Assembly (NCBI GenBank): GCA_023422005.1
Contig: JAEZSC010000151.1
Location: 36,349 to 100,348 of the forward strand
Reading direction: 5' to 3'
Source of the DNA: Bacillota bacterium
Lineage (GTDB): Bacteria; Bacillota; Clostridia; Christensenellales; UMGS416
DNA length: 64,000 nucleotides
In this document: piece by piece, positions 27,168 through 35,756 of the stretch
Layout of the letters: every line of letters starts with the position of its first letter
Numbering within the stretch: the stretch's first letter is position 1
Translations under genes and position numbers: made by a program
Notes under the pieces: generated by a model
What the model was told of the DNA's origin: nothing
What the model saw: only the letters and a program-made list of their open reading frames with translations
Database searches by the model: none

Positions 27168-28069
27168 TCGAGGTCAAAAACCTGACCAAACGCTACGGCG
27201 ACTTCACCGCTTTACAGGGGCTGTCGCTGAAAGCCGAACGCGGCTCGGTCTATGGCCTGGTGGGCTACAACGGCGCGGGCAAAACCACGCTGCTCAAATG
27301 CGCCATCGGCATGTACAAGCCCGAGGAGGGCAAGGTGCTCGTGGAGGGCGAGGACGTGTTCGACAACGCCCAAAGAAAGAGGGACATGTTTTTCGTGCCC
27401 GACGACGTGTACTTTCTGCCGCAGGCCACGATGGCGCGCATGGCGCAGTTCTACCGGGGCTTCTACCCGTGCTGGAACCAGAGCACCTTCGACAAGCTGA
27501 CCAAAGTGTTTCAGCTGGACCCCAACAAGCGCGTCAACGGTTTTTCCAAGGGCATGCAGAAGCAGGCGGCCATCATAGTGGCGCTGTCCACACATCCCAA
27601 GTATCTGCTGCTGGATGAGCTCTTCGACGGCCTGGACCCGGTAATTCGCAACCTTGTGCGCCAGCTGCTGATGGAGATCATCTCCGGCCGTGACACGACG
27701 GTGATCCTGTCTTCCCATAACCTGCGGGAGCTGGAGGACCTCTGCGACCACATCGGCGTCATCAACCGCCAGCACATCGTCTATAACAGTTCCATCTACG
27801 ACCTGCGCAGTTCCCGCTGCCAATACCGCGTGATACTACCCGCCGACGCCAAGGAGGATGACTTCACGCCAATCCCCTGCGCCAAGCTCAAGCTCAGCGG
27901 GCGGGTGGCCACGTTCCTCTCCCGCGGCGACGAAGCGACGATAGACGGCATGCTGGCGGCGCTGTCCCCGGTGCTGGTAGAAAAGCTGCCCATGACGCTG
28001 GAAGAGCTCTTTCTGGATGAAATGGAGGTAGGAGAATATGACTTCTCAGGTCTCTTTGACGGCGAATAG
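27164..28069 (+). CDS. ABC transporter ATP-binding protein (YtrB-like)
   Basis: This 301-aa ATPase has a GTG start overlapping the regulator stop (GTGA). Walker A is GYNGAGKTT (about 37-45). The signature is poorly conserved: FSKGMQKQ stands where LSGGQ is expected, as in other YtrB/BcrA-type ATPases. Walker B is LLLDELFDGLDP, and the switch histidine is in LSSHNLRELED. The C-terminal 80 residues form a regulatory extension. The partner permease starts 32 bp before this gene ends. Confidence 0.9.
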   Translation: MIEVKNLTKRYGDFTALQGLSLKAERGSVYGLVGYNGAGKTTLLKCAIGMYKPEEGKVLVEGEDVFDNAQRKRDMFFVPDDVYFLPQATMARMAQFYRGFYPCWNQSTFDKLTKVFQLDPNKRVNGFSKGMQKQAAIIVALSTHPKYLLLDELFDGLDPVIRNLVRQLLMEIISGRDTTVILSSHNLRELEDLCDHIGVINRQHIVYNSSIYDLRSSRCQYRVILPADAKEDDFTPIPCAKLKLSGRVATFLSRGDEATIDGMLAALSPVLVEKLPMTLEELFLDEMEVGEYDFSGLFDGE

Positions 28070-30308
28070 CAGGGTGCGGCGGTACCGCCCATGGGCCCAC
28101 TCCTTCTGGCAGGCCATCGGCGAAAGCATGCTGCTGACCATACTGTGCACCATCCTCTTTTTGGCGGTAATCGTGCTGCCCACCATTGTCATTCTAACCG
28201 CGCGCAACGGGCTGGGCGAAGCCACATACAGCTCCATAAAGTATTTCTTGTTCGATGGCCCCACACTGAGCCTGCTTTTCCCGGCGCTGGCACTGCTGTC
28301 CGCATTGCTGCAGGGCGTGATGGCCTTCCGCTTCCTTTTCAACCGCAGCGCCGCCAACGTGTGGTTTGGCATGGGGCTTTCGCGCCATGAGCTGTTCTGC
28401 TCGCGCTACGCGGCGGGGGCCGCAGGCGCGCTGCTGCCTCTGGTCGTCACGATGCTGGCCACGCTGGCTGTCAACCTGGCCCTGTTTGCCGACACAGGTC
28501 TGGCGCTGGCGCGGATCGCCTTCTTTACGCTGGGCATGGGCCTGCAGATACTGGCGTTATACAGCGTAGTCGTGCTGGTGTGCTGCGCCTGCAAGACGCT
28601 GGCGGAGGGCATCGCCTATTCGGTGATCCTGATGGCGCTGCCCACCCTGCTTGGGATGAGCCTGAACGGGCTGCTGCTGCACCTGCTGCCCGGCAACGGC
28701 TTTGGCCTGTCAGATACGCTCTACTACAGTTGGAACACAGCGCTGATCCGCGAACTGTCGGACTGGAACCCACTGATCTTCATGAGCCAATATATCAGCC
28801 GCTTCGGCAGCGAGTCGAAACTCGCCAGCACCGGCTATCAGGAATACCTGGCCAGCCTGCCTCCGCTGCCCATCCGCTGGGCTCTGATACCGGGCTGGCT
28901 GGCCGCCACGGGCGCGCTGCTGTGGTTTGCCCATCGGGTTTTCCTGAAAACCGGGGTGGAGCACACCGGCGTGCTGGGCGCGGGCAAGGCCACCGCTTAC
29001 ACCAGCGTGCTGACCGTCGGCTTCTTCGCCTTAGGGCTTGTGTACATGCTGCCGCTGTATACCACGATGAAGCTTTCCACCGGCGCCATGCTGGCCATCG
29101 CGGTGGCATCAGCCAGCCTTGTGATGCTGGCGGCGGCGCTCCCGCTGCGGCTGCTGCGCCGGCGGGTTTGGATGGGCCTGCTCCCCTTGGTCACAGGCCT
29201 GGCCGCCATGCTGGCGCTCGTGGGGGTGCTCGTGTCCGGTGGCCTTGGCTACAGCGGTTTTGTGCCAAAAGCCGAAGAAGTGAAGAGCATTGAAATGTCT
29301 TATAATGGGCTGGATTTCTATATGCCTATGGGAAATGGTGGCAGCAGCGGCGGCGGGCTCGTGCCGGACATGAGCTATGAGAACTATATCACGCTAGAGG
29401 ACAATGCCGACATCGCCGCAGCGATTGAGGTTCACCGCGCGCTGACGCAGGCTGGCCTGCTGAGCCGGAACATGAAAGTGGACGGCGGCCGGGCGTATGG
29501 CGCTGTCACCCAGATCACCTACACGATGGCCAACGGCGACACCGTGACCCGCGCCTATCAAGCGCTGACGCCGGACCTGATCAGAACCATGATGGCGCTG
29601 GACAACACCGCGGCGGTGAAGAAGGCCTATCGCGACCATCTGCTGTCGAACGAGGACGAACAGCCGAGCTGGGAAGTGGCCCCCTATCGATCCGGCAACG
29701 TCTATCTGTGCGCGCCGTTCTTTGGCAGCACTCAACTTTTGGGTTTGGATGAAGCACAGCATGAAAAGCTGCTGAAATGCATCGCTGACGACCTGGCCGC
29801 CCAGACGCCAGAGGACCGCTATCTGCCGGCGAAACCGGAGACGTGCATCCTGACGTTTACGGCGCAGGGTGGCACGACGGAAGACGCCGGGTACGAGGGC
29901 AGGTTCGTATCCATCACGGAGCAGTTCACCGAAACGCTGGCCTACCTGCGAGAAAATGGTTGGATGAACGCTATACAGAACACCGCGGAAATCGAGTATC
30001 TCGGCCTGTTGGATTACGACAAGATCAGCCACTCCTACGACTACAATGCGATGCACTCCTTCCCGATCTTCTACAGCGGGTTCGGGGCGCAGCAGGACAT
30101 TGAGCGCTACAAGCAGTCTGACGAGTTAAAGTTCTTCCTGAGCGACAAAGTACAGCAACAGGAGGTGCTGTCCCGCTCGCGCAGTCTGTACCTAGCCAGT
30201 GAAGGCGGCTATGTCGTGTTCATCAAGTACAAAGGGGAGGATCGGGTGGTGTCTGCCTTCCTGCCGGCCAAGGACGCTCCGGACTATGTGGTGGAAGGTA
30301 CTAAATAG
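28038..30308 (+). CDS. ABC transporter permease with large extracytoplasmic domain
   Basis: This 756-aa protein is the permease of the YtrA-controlled operon. An N-terminal membrane region has about six helices (28-60, 75-100, 120-150, 155-185, 190-220, 285-305), then three more (about 320-410), then a hydrophilic C-terminal half (about 415-756) with no recognised domain. The architecture resembles DUF6449 / ABC-2-like permeases found with YtrA regulators in Clostridia; this family name is from memory. GGAGGTAGGAG precedes the ATG at 28038. Confidence 0.8.
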   Translation: MTSQVSLTANSRVRRYRPWAHSFWQAIGESMLLTILCTILFLAVIVLPTIVILTARNGLGEATYSSIKYFLFDGPTLSLLFPALALLSALLQGVMAFRFLFNRSAANVWFGMGLSRHELFCSRYAAGAAGALLPLVVTMLATLAVNLALFADTGLALARIAFFTLGMGLQILALYSVVVLVCCACKTLAEGIAYSVILMALPTLLGMSLNGLLLHLLPGNGFGLSDTLYYSWNTALIRELSDWNPLIFMSQYISRFGSESKLASTGYQEYLASLPPLPIRWALIPGWLAATGALLWFAHRVFLKTGVEHTGVLGAGKATAYTSVLTVGFFALGLVYMLPLYTTMKLSTGAMLAIAVASASLVMLAAALPLRLLRRRVWMGLLPLVTGLAAMLALVGVLVSGGLGYSGFVPKAEEVKSIEMSYNGLDFYMPMGNGGSSGGGLVPDMSYENYITLEDNADIAAAIEVHRALTQAGLLSRNMKVDGGRAYGAVTQITYTMANGDTVTRAYQALTPDLIRTMMALDNTAAVKKAYRDHLLSNEDEQPSWEVAPYRSGNVYLCAPFFGSTQLLGLDEAQHEKLLKCIADDLAAQTPEDRYLPAKPETCILTFTAQGGTTEDAGYEGRFVSITEQFTETLAYLRENGWMNAIQNTAEIEYLGLLDYDKISHSYDYNAMHSFPIFYSGFGAQQDIERYKQSDELKFFLSDKVQQQEVLSRSRSLYLASEGGYVVFIKYKGEDRVVSAFLPAKDAPDYVVEGTK

Positions 30309-30487
30309 CTTATAGCAGATAAATACTTAGGGGCTGTTGCGTTAGTAGCGAATGGCATTTTCATTCAAGAGATCGGACCGAAGGTTTCCAAAGGGCGACC
30401 GGAAAGCCCTTTGGTCGCGCCCGATGGCGCGAAATCCGTTCCTTTGTTTGATATGCACTTTATGCGCCAGCGCGACAGCCCTCTCTC
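30309..30487. other. Intergenic region with inverted repeats, no gene
   Basis: No gene is seen. Several overlapping stems are possible: AAAGGGC/GCCCTTT or, alternatively, GCGACC/GGTCGC around 30386-30420, then CGC...GCG arms of GGCGCG. It may carry the shared 3' ends of the ABC operon and the minus-strand small-protein gene. No T-run clearly marks a terminator. Confidence 0.4.
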
Positions 30488-30649
30488 TTAGCTTTCCTTC
30501 TTCGCCCGGCGCTCGCACCGGGTAAGGCCGCCCCTGCCATGGTGGAAACCGCGGCATGCCTCGCAGTTGCGGTTGCGCTCGCACTTGGCGTTGGAGCACG
30601 GGCACTGCGTTGGGTCATAGAGCACCGGCTGCTCTTGTTTCTTTTCCAT
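30488..30649 (-). CDS. Small Cys-rich protein (53 aa), possible zinc-binding
   Basis: This short gene is clearly supported by an AAGGAG ribosome site 7 bp before the ATG at 30649. The product begins MEKKQEQPVLYDP and carries six cysteines in the pattern CPC-x4-C-x5-C-x2-C-x12-C, followed by a basic tail (RCERRAKKES). The Cys spacing suggests a zinc ribbon or similar metal site. No name is recognised. It is 21 bp downstream of the GrpB gene and probably co-transcribed with it. Confidence 0.7.
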   Translation of the reverse strand: MEKKQEQPVLYDPTQCPCSNAKCERNRNCEACRGFHHGRGGLTRCERRAKKES

Positions 30650-30670
30650 CTTTATTACTCCTTTTCACCT

Positions 30671-31216
30671 CTAGGCGTCGCTGGAGCCCGGGTGCCAGCC
30701 GGTGTTCTGGCTCCAGCGGTTGGCGCGCATGATGATCTGCCAGATCAGCGGCCCCTTGCCGTCCACATAGTTCAGGCGGTTGTCCTTATGGATCAGCGAG
30801 AGTTCGTACTTGTTGTCTTCATAGGCGCGGGCGTCCTCAGGGTGCTCGCGCAGATAGTCGCGAAACAGCAGCGAGAACACCTCCTGAAAGCTGCCGGAGC
30901 GGCGCATGTGGATGTGGGTGCGCCGGTTGCCGGGCATCTCGCGGAAGTAGCGCTGTGTCTTGTCGGGGTTGTCTGGGCGAAAGACGAAGCCGATGGAACG
31001 CATGCCCAGCGCGATGACATCGATCTGGTCGAAGGATTTCAAAGACACCTGCACATCGATGACCGGCTTGGCGGCCAGGCCAGGGATGGCCGTGGAGCCG
31101 ATGTGATCGATGCGCAGCGCCAGCGGCCCCAGCACCGCGCGGATGCTCTTACCCACCTTCTGGAATTCCGCGGGCCAGCGCTCGTCATAGGGCGTCACGA
31201 TGATCGGGTCTGCCAT
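30671..31216 (-). CDS. GrpB family protein (UPF0157), nucleotidyltransferase fold
   Basis: This 181-aa protein has the GrpB signature: VTPYDERWPAEFQKV at the N terminus, DHIGSTAIPGLAAKPVIDVQVSL (about 37-59) and the later RTHIHMRRSGS and FRDYLREHPEDARAYEDNK blocks. GrpB proteins have a nucleotidyltransferase-like fold and an undefined, sometimes CoA-kinase-fused, role. It is followed by the small Cys-rich protein gene. Confidence 0.9.
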   Translation of the reverse strand: MADPIIVTPYDERWPAEFQKVGKSIRAVLGPLALRIDHIGSTAIPGLAAKPVIDVQVSLKSFDQIDVIALGMRSIGFVFRPDNPDKTQRYFREMPGNRRTHIHMRRSGSFQEVFSLLFRDYLREHPEDARAYEDNKYELSLIHKDNRLNYVDGKGPLIWQIIMRANRWSQNTGWHPGSSDA

Positions 31217-31355
31217 GATACCTCACGTCGAACCGGCGTCTCTCGCCGTTTGTTCCATTATACAATCTGTGGCCGGCGCGTACAATGCGCAAGAATCGTC
31301 AAACATATCCGCACATAGCCATGATATACTGCCGCTGTGGGAAGGAGGGCGGCGC

Positions 31356-32222
31356 ATGCGGTATCAGGAGCACATCCAGCGGGCGCTGGACTTCATCGAG
31401 GCGCAACTGCAGCGGGAGCTCACGCTGGAGCGCTGCGCCGCGGCGGCGGGCTACTCCCCCTACCACTTCAGCCGCATCTTCCACAGCGTGACCGGCCTTG
31501 CGCCCATGGACTATGTGCGAAAGCGGCGGCTGGCCCGCGCCGCGGCGGACATAGCCGCCGGCACAGAACCGTTGGTGGATATCGCTTTCCGTTGGGGGTT
31601 CGAATCCACGGAAACCTTCCTGCGAGCCTTCTCCACGGAGCACGGCATCACGCCGGGGCGCTACCGGGGCAGCGGCATCAGCCTGCACGTGACCGAACCC
31701 TTTCGTCTGTATGCCGAACCCATGCCCATCGCTGAGCCGGAGATTGCCGCCTATCCCGGCGGCACGGTGTGCGGCTATGGGCTGGCGGTGCCAACCGACG
31801 CCAGGCATGGCCTGGTGCCCCAGTTCTGGAACCGCTATCACACCCAGGAGTTGGCGCGCACGCTGCCCGGCTGCCCAATCGACGGGTGGTATGACGACGT
31901 GGGCTGCAGCCTGCCCAGGGCGGCCGACGGCTCCTGGCGCTATGTCTGTGGCATTTGGGGCAGACAGCCCGGCCCGTCGGGCAGCGAGCTGGTTCTCATC
32001 CCGCCGGGGCTGTACGCCGCCTTCACATCGCCACCCGCCGACGCGCTGACCTTCGTGGAGACCATCCACCGCACGTGGGACCACGCAATCGGCCATTGGC
32101 TGCCCCGCTCAGCCTATTGCATGGATGCTGCAAGGCCCAGCTTTGAGACCTACTGTGAGAAGAGCCGCACCTTTGTTGAAAAAATCCATATACCGATCAA
32201 GCATAAGGAGGACCGGCCATGA
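31356..32222 (+). CDS. AraC family regulator with GyrI-like effector domain
   Basis: This 288-aa regulator has an N-terminal AraC double helix-turn-helix (about 5-105; RCAAAAGYSPYHFSRIFHSVTGLAPMDYVRKRRL and DIAFRWGFESTETFLRAF) and a C-terminal GyrI/effector-binding domain (about 110-270), as in Rob-type and BltR-type sensors of small ligands. The ATG at 31356 follows GAAGGAGGG; the frame is open upstream to 31200 without a ribosome site. Its stop overlaps the next start by 4 bp, so the papain-like protein may be its functional partner. Confidence 0.88.
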   Translation: MRYQEHIQRALDFIEAQLQRELTLERCAAAAGYSPYHFSRIFHSVTGLAPMDYVRKRRLARAAADIAAGTEPLVDIAFRWGFESTETFLRAFSTEHGITPGRYRGSGISLHVTEPFRLYAEPMPIAEPEIAAYPGGTVCGYGLAVPTDARHGLVPQFWNRYHTQELARTLPGCPIDGWYDDVGCSLPRAADGSWRYVCGIWGRQPGPSGSELVLIPPGLYAAFTSPPADALTFVETIHRTWDHAIGHWLPRSAYCMDAARPSFETYCEKSRTFVEKIHIPIKHKEDRP

Positions 32223-33166
32223 AAAAACAACTGGAACGCTTCTCGTTGCTGGCCACTGAACCCGGCGAGATCCCCTTCTCCTTCACCCACATGCTGGCTT
32301 CGTCTCTGACATACTCGGGATACGCCGCGGGCAGGGAATCGGTCACCGGCGCCAGCGCCTTCGGCTTTCGCATCTGGGTGGACACCAAGGCCAACTGCCC
32401 CAGCGCCACGAGCATCTTCGATTTCAACCTGCTGAAGACCGGCGTGGAGCTGAACGGATATGACTGCACATACATCTCCCGCCTGTGGCACGAGGAAGCA
32501 CAGGAATCCGAGCGCCGGGAGCAGGCCCACCGCGCCATCGTGGATGCCATAGACCAAGGCATCGCACCGGTCGTGTGGGACATCGGCATTCCCGAGTGGG
32601 GCGTCGTCACAGGCTATGACGACGATGCCCAGGCCTACGACACGCTGAGCATACAGAACAAGCGCGAGACAATGCCCTACGCGCAACTTGGAAAGCGGGA
32701 GATCCCGATCCTGTCGGTCACGGTGCCCGGTAACCCCTCGGATGCAACCCCCGCGGAGCTGGCGCGGCGCACGATACAAACCGCGGTGGACCACACCCGG
32801 GGCCGCGAGTGGGAGGACCGGTCAAACTATGAGAACGGCCTGGCCGCCTACCCCCACTGGGCCAACCTAGTGCGAAACGTGGATCAGGCCAGCTTCTCGT
32901 CTCTATACTACATAGCCACCTACGCCTCGCTGCGCCGGGGCGCGGCCATCTGGCTGCGGGGCGTGGCCGCCGGCGACGCAACGCTGACCCCAGCGGCGGC
33001 GGCCTACGCGCAGGTGGCGGGGGAACTGCGGGCTGCCCTCTATCTGGTCCGGCTAAACCCGGCCTTCCCTACCCCTGAGCTGCTGGACGCGCTGCACGGC
33101 CACATCCTGAGGGCCTATGAGGCGGAGCAACGGGGTGTGGAGTTGCTGGAAAAATGGTTGAAATAA
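32219..33166 (+). CDS. BtrH-like / papain-like-fold protein of unknown function
   Basis: This 315-aa cytoplasmic protein is translationally coupled to the AraC regulator. The first 190 residues recall the BtrH N-terminal/C39-like cysteine-peptidase fold: a Cys near residue 60 (NCPSA), and the strand pair GIAPVVWDIGIPEWGVVTGYDDDAQAYDTLSI, where papain-like proteins normally have HxxVVxGYDD. The expected histidine is replaced by Pro-Glu-Trp, so normal peptidase chemistry is doubtful. The C-terminal 110 residues are helical and Ala/Leu-rich. The fold assignment is inference from motif pattern. Confidence 0.55.
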   Translation: MKKQLERFSLLATEPGEIPFSFTHMLASSLTYSGYAAGRESVTGASAFGFRIWVDTKANCPSATSIFDFNLLKTGVELNGYDCTYISRLWHEEAQESERREQAHRAIVDAIDQGIAPVVWDIGIPEWGVVTGYDDDAQAYDTLSIQNKRETMPYAQLGKREIPILSVTVPGNPSDATPAELARRTIQTAVDHTRGREWEDRSNYENGLAAYPHWANLVRNVDQASFSSLYYIATYASLRRGAAIWLRGVAAGDATLTPAAAAYAQVAGELRAALYLVRLNPAFPTPELLDALHGHILRAYEAEQRGVELLEKWLK

Positions 33167-33175
33167 GATAGAACG

Positions 33176-33333
33176 TTGCCTTCCCCCTCGGGGGGCTGGT
33201 CGGATGCTACGCATCCTGCTCGCCCATGCGTCCTGGAAGGTGGCGCGCAGCGCCGGATGAGAGGCGCGAGAGCAAGGTTGGCACCTCATCAGTCGCCTGC
33301 GGCGACAGCTTCCCCTCCAGGGGAAGCCTTTAG
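33176..33333 (+). repeat. Intergenic repeat of the gut-Firmicutes CTTCCCC type
   Basis: It begins GTTGCCTTCCCCCTCGGGGG and ends CACCTCATCAGTCGCCTGCGG plus AGCTTCCCCTCCAGGGGAAGCC-like sequence. The ends and internal palindromes (GGATGCTACGCATCC, GTCGCCTGCGGCGAC, CTTCCCCTCCAGGGGAAG) match a dispersed repeat common between genes in Ruminococcaceae and relatives, as remembered. No gene is inside. Confidence 0.55.
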
Positions 33334-33358
33334 TTGACTCATATAAAGCGCCGTCACC

Positions 33359-34222
33359 TTACCGTGTCGGCGCTTCTTTCTTCTTCTCCCCGCCAGCCAC
33401 GCCCATAGAGATCGCCCCATGGGGGCACACCTTTTGGCAGTCGCCGCAGCGGATGCACTCCGGCGAGTTGGGCGTTTTGTGCGGTTCGACATCCAGCTTG
33501 CAAGCGCGGGCGCAAGCCCGGCATTTGGTACAGCGGTGGGGGTCCACGGCCATGTGCACAAAGGCGATGCGGTTAAAAAGACCGTAGATGGCCCCCAGCG
33601 GGCACAGGAAACGGCAGAAAAAGCGGTACAGCACGATACACAGCGCCACGATGACCAGCGCCAGACCCAGCTTCCAGAAGAACAGCGAACCCACCGACTG
33701 GCGCAGCGGCTCGCTGACCGCCATCAGCGGCAGAGCGCCAAAGATCGTACCGTTGGGGCAGACAACCTTGCAGAACCACGGCTCCCCGATGCCTGTGGAG
33801 CCCACGAGTAACATGGGCAGCAGCACCACCGGCACTGCCAGCATCACATACTTGGTATACCGCAGCCAGCGAAGGCGGCGCGGCACCTTCCATTTGGGCG
33901 CGGGGATGCGGTGCAGCAGGTCCTGAAACAGCCCAAAGGGGCACAGCCAGCCGCAGATCCACCGCCCCGCGATCAGGCCGAACAACAACAGCGTGCCCAG
34001 CACATACCACGTGATCTGGTAACGGGCGCTGCCCAGCACCGCCTGCAGCGCGCCAATGGGGCACGCGGCCACCGCGCCGGGGCAACTGTAGCAGTTGAAG
34101 CCCGGAAGGCATACGGACTTGCTCTTGCCGCGATAAATCGTGCCATCCACAAAACCGCCCAGGTTGGCGTTGGCGGCCAGTGAGGCCAGGGCTTGCACCC
34201 ATACGCGCTTGATACGATTCAT
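33359..34222 (-). CDS. Membrane-bound polyferredoxin, NapH/YccM-like
   Basis: This 287-aa membrane electron carrier has an N-terminal motif CYSCPGAVAACPIGALQ, two GWLCPFG/CRFLCPLG motifs on helices, about five membrane segments, and two C-terminal [4Fe-4S] motifs (CTKCRACARAC and CIRCGDCQKVCP). The ATG at 34222 follows AGGGG; a Met at 34258 lies inside the preceding gene. It follows the CXXC protein gene by 8 bp. Similar pairs in Clostridia are thought to carry electrons across or along the membrane; the acceptor is unknown. Confidence 0.87.
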   Translation of the reverse strand: MNRIKRVWVQALASLAANANLGGFVDGTIYRGKSKSVCLPGFNCYSCPGAVAACPIGALQAVLGSARYQITWYVLGTLLLFGLIAGRWICGWLCPFGLFQDLLHRIPAPKWKVPRRLRWLRYTKYVMLAVPVVLLPMLLVGSTGIGEPWFCKVVCPNGTIFGALPLMAVSEPLRQSVGSLFFWKLGLALVIVALCIVLYRFFCRFLCPLGAIYGLFNRIAFVHMAVDPHRCTKCRACARACKLDVEPHKTPNSPECIRCGDCQKVCPHGAISMGVAGGEKKKEAPTR

Positions 34223-34230
34223 GAGAACCC

Positions 34231-34380
34231 CTAACCGATGCCGATGCACTGCAGACACAGCGTCGCGGCCTTACGGAAAACCTCCAGCACCTCGCCGCGC
34301 GCCACGCCAATGGCGATGGACGCGACGGCCGCCAGCAGAAGCGCCATTCGAAGCAGGTTCAGGCGGTTGATGCGAGCCAT
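34231..34380 (-). CDS. CD1871A family CXXC motif-containing protein (49 aa)
   Basis: This tiny protein has a single N-terminal membrane helix (LLRMALLLAAVASIAIGVA) followed by RGEVLEVFRKAATLCLQCIGIG, the C-terminal signature with the CxxC pair that defines the CD1871A family. The ATG at 34380 follows GGGAGG. In Clostridia it is normally encoded next to a NapH-like polyferredoxin, as here (8 bp before it), and probably supplies the redox partner or cluster ligand. It is 11 bp after the fucosidase gene. Confidence 0.85.
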   Translation of the reverse strand: MARINRLNLLRMALLLAAVASIAIGVARGEVLEVFRKAATLCLQCIGIG

Positions 34381-34391
34381 TGGGTTCCTCC

Positions 34392-35744
34392 CTACTCAGC
34401 GTGCCGGTGGGCGCTCATGCGCACGATCTGCGGGCAGGCCCGCGCTTGCGTAACCGTCAGCCGCAGCCCCTCGGCCCGCACCGGCCCAAAACGGCAGATC
34501 TTTTTATATCCTATGACAGTCCCAGTGAATACCTGTTGCCAGGCGCCTTCGACCAGCGCTTCCAGTGTGAAAGCTTCCACCCGTTGACCCTGTTCGATGT
34601 TCTCCATCAGCATCACAGTATCTATGACCACAGGCTGCGGCAGCAGCAGCTCCTCCGGCTTCTGCCCGTGCGTCGCGCCAGCGGCCAGATCACTGCCATA
34701 AATTGCCCGGATTCTGTCACTCAATTCCGCCAACACGGCGACATCGGCCTCGTGGAACAGCCCCCGGCGATCCGGCGGTATGTTCAGCAGCAGCGCGGCA
34801 TTGCCGCCAACGGCGTTTTCATAAATGTGCAGAAGCTCTTCGCAGGAGCGCACACGGCCATCCTCCTCGGGGTGATGGAACCAGCCGGGTCGGATGGATG
34901 TATCCACCTCGGCGGGATACCACGCCAACTCCCCAGCCCCGGCAATGGCATCGCGGCTGCCCAGGTCGTCGTCGGTCGTGTCCACGTGGCGGGAGAAGGC
35001 GCCGTCGTCGGCCTTCTGGCTCTTTTCGGCTGTGCGCTCGGCGTCGCGCAGGCTGGCCGGCACCACGCTCCATTCGCTGGGCCGGCAGCGGCCGGCCTCA
35101 TTGCCGCACCAGCGCACATCCGGCCCGCAGATGGATATCACTGCGCCCGGCTGCAGCCGGCGGATCAGCGCGAACCACGCGTCCCAATCGTACACCTGGC
35201 GCTTGCCGTTGTTTCCCTCGCCGCAGGCGCCGTCCAGCCAAACGCAGAACACGTCGCCATAGCCGGTCAACAGCTCTTCCAGTTGGTTCAAATAGTAGCG
35301 GTTGTAAGCTTCGCCGTGGCCGTAGGTGGGCTCATGGCGGTCCCAAGGGGAAAGATAGACTCCAAAGCGCAGGCCTCCCTCTCGGCATGCGGAAGCCACC
35401 TCGGCGACCATGTCGCCCCGGCCGCCGCGCCAGGGGCTGTTCTTCACCGAATGCTCCGTATATCGGCTGGGCCACAGGCAGAAGCCGTCGTGGTGCTTGC
35501 ATGTGAGGATCAGCCCGGTCATGCCGGCGCTCTTGCACGCGCGCACCCACTGGCGGGCGTCAAATTCCATGGGGTTGAAGATGGCGGGGTCTTCATCGCC
35601 CAGGCCCCATTCGCGGTTGGTGAACGTATTGACGCCGAAATGGGCGAAACCGTAGAACTCCATGCGCTGCCAGGCCAACTGTCTCGGCGAGGGGCGCACG
35701 GCCAAGGCGCTTTCAAGGATTTCCGGGAAATGCTCACCGCTCAT
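34392..35744 (-). CDS. Alpha-L-fucosidase, GH29
   Basis: This 450-aa glycoside hydrolase removes alpha-linked L-fucose. GH29 landmarks are FAHFGVNTFTNREWG (33-47), CKHHDGFCLWPS (82-93), GVYLSPWDRH and the predicted nucleophile D171 in CVWLDGACGEG. The C-terminal part (about 350-450) looks like a small beta-sandwich. No signal peptide is seen, so it is cytoplasmic and likely acts on imported fucosides. The ATG at 35744 follows AGGAG. It is 12 bp downstream of the XRE-cupin regulator in one operon. Confidence 0.92.
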   Translation of the reverse strand: MSGEHFPEILESALAVRPSPRQLAWQRMEFYGFAHFGVNTFTNREWGLGDEDPAIFNPMEFDARQWVRACKSAGMTGLILTCKHHDGFCLWPSRYTEHSVKNSPWRGGRGDMVAEVASACREGGLRFGVYLSPWDRHEPTYGHGEAYNRYYLNQLEELLTGYGDVFCVWLDGACGEGNNGKRQVYDWDAWFALIRRLQPGAVISICGPDVRWCGNEAGRCRPSEWSVVPASLRDAERTAEKSQKADDGAFSRHVDTTDDDLGSRDAIAGAGELAWYPAEVDTSIRPGWFHHPEEDGRVRSCEELLHIYENAVGGNAALLLNIPPDRRGLFHEADVAVLAELSDRIRAIYGSDLAAGATHGQKPEELLLPQPVVIDTVMLMENIEQGQRVEAFTLEALVEGAWQQVFTGTVIGYKKICRFGPVRAEGLRLTVTQARACPQIVRMSAHRHAE

Positions 35745-35756
35745 GTTACGCTCCTG

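Noticed and set aside
30342..30605. 87-aa minus-strand frame overlapping the small Cys-rich gene
   Set aside because: It is out of frame with the 53-aa protein, which has the ribosome site and a conserved-looking Cys pattern; this frame has neither.
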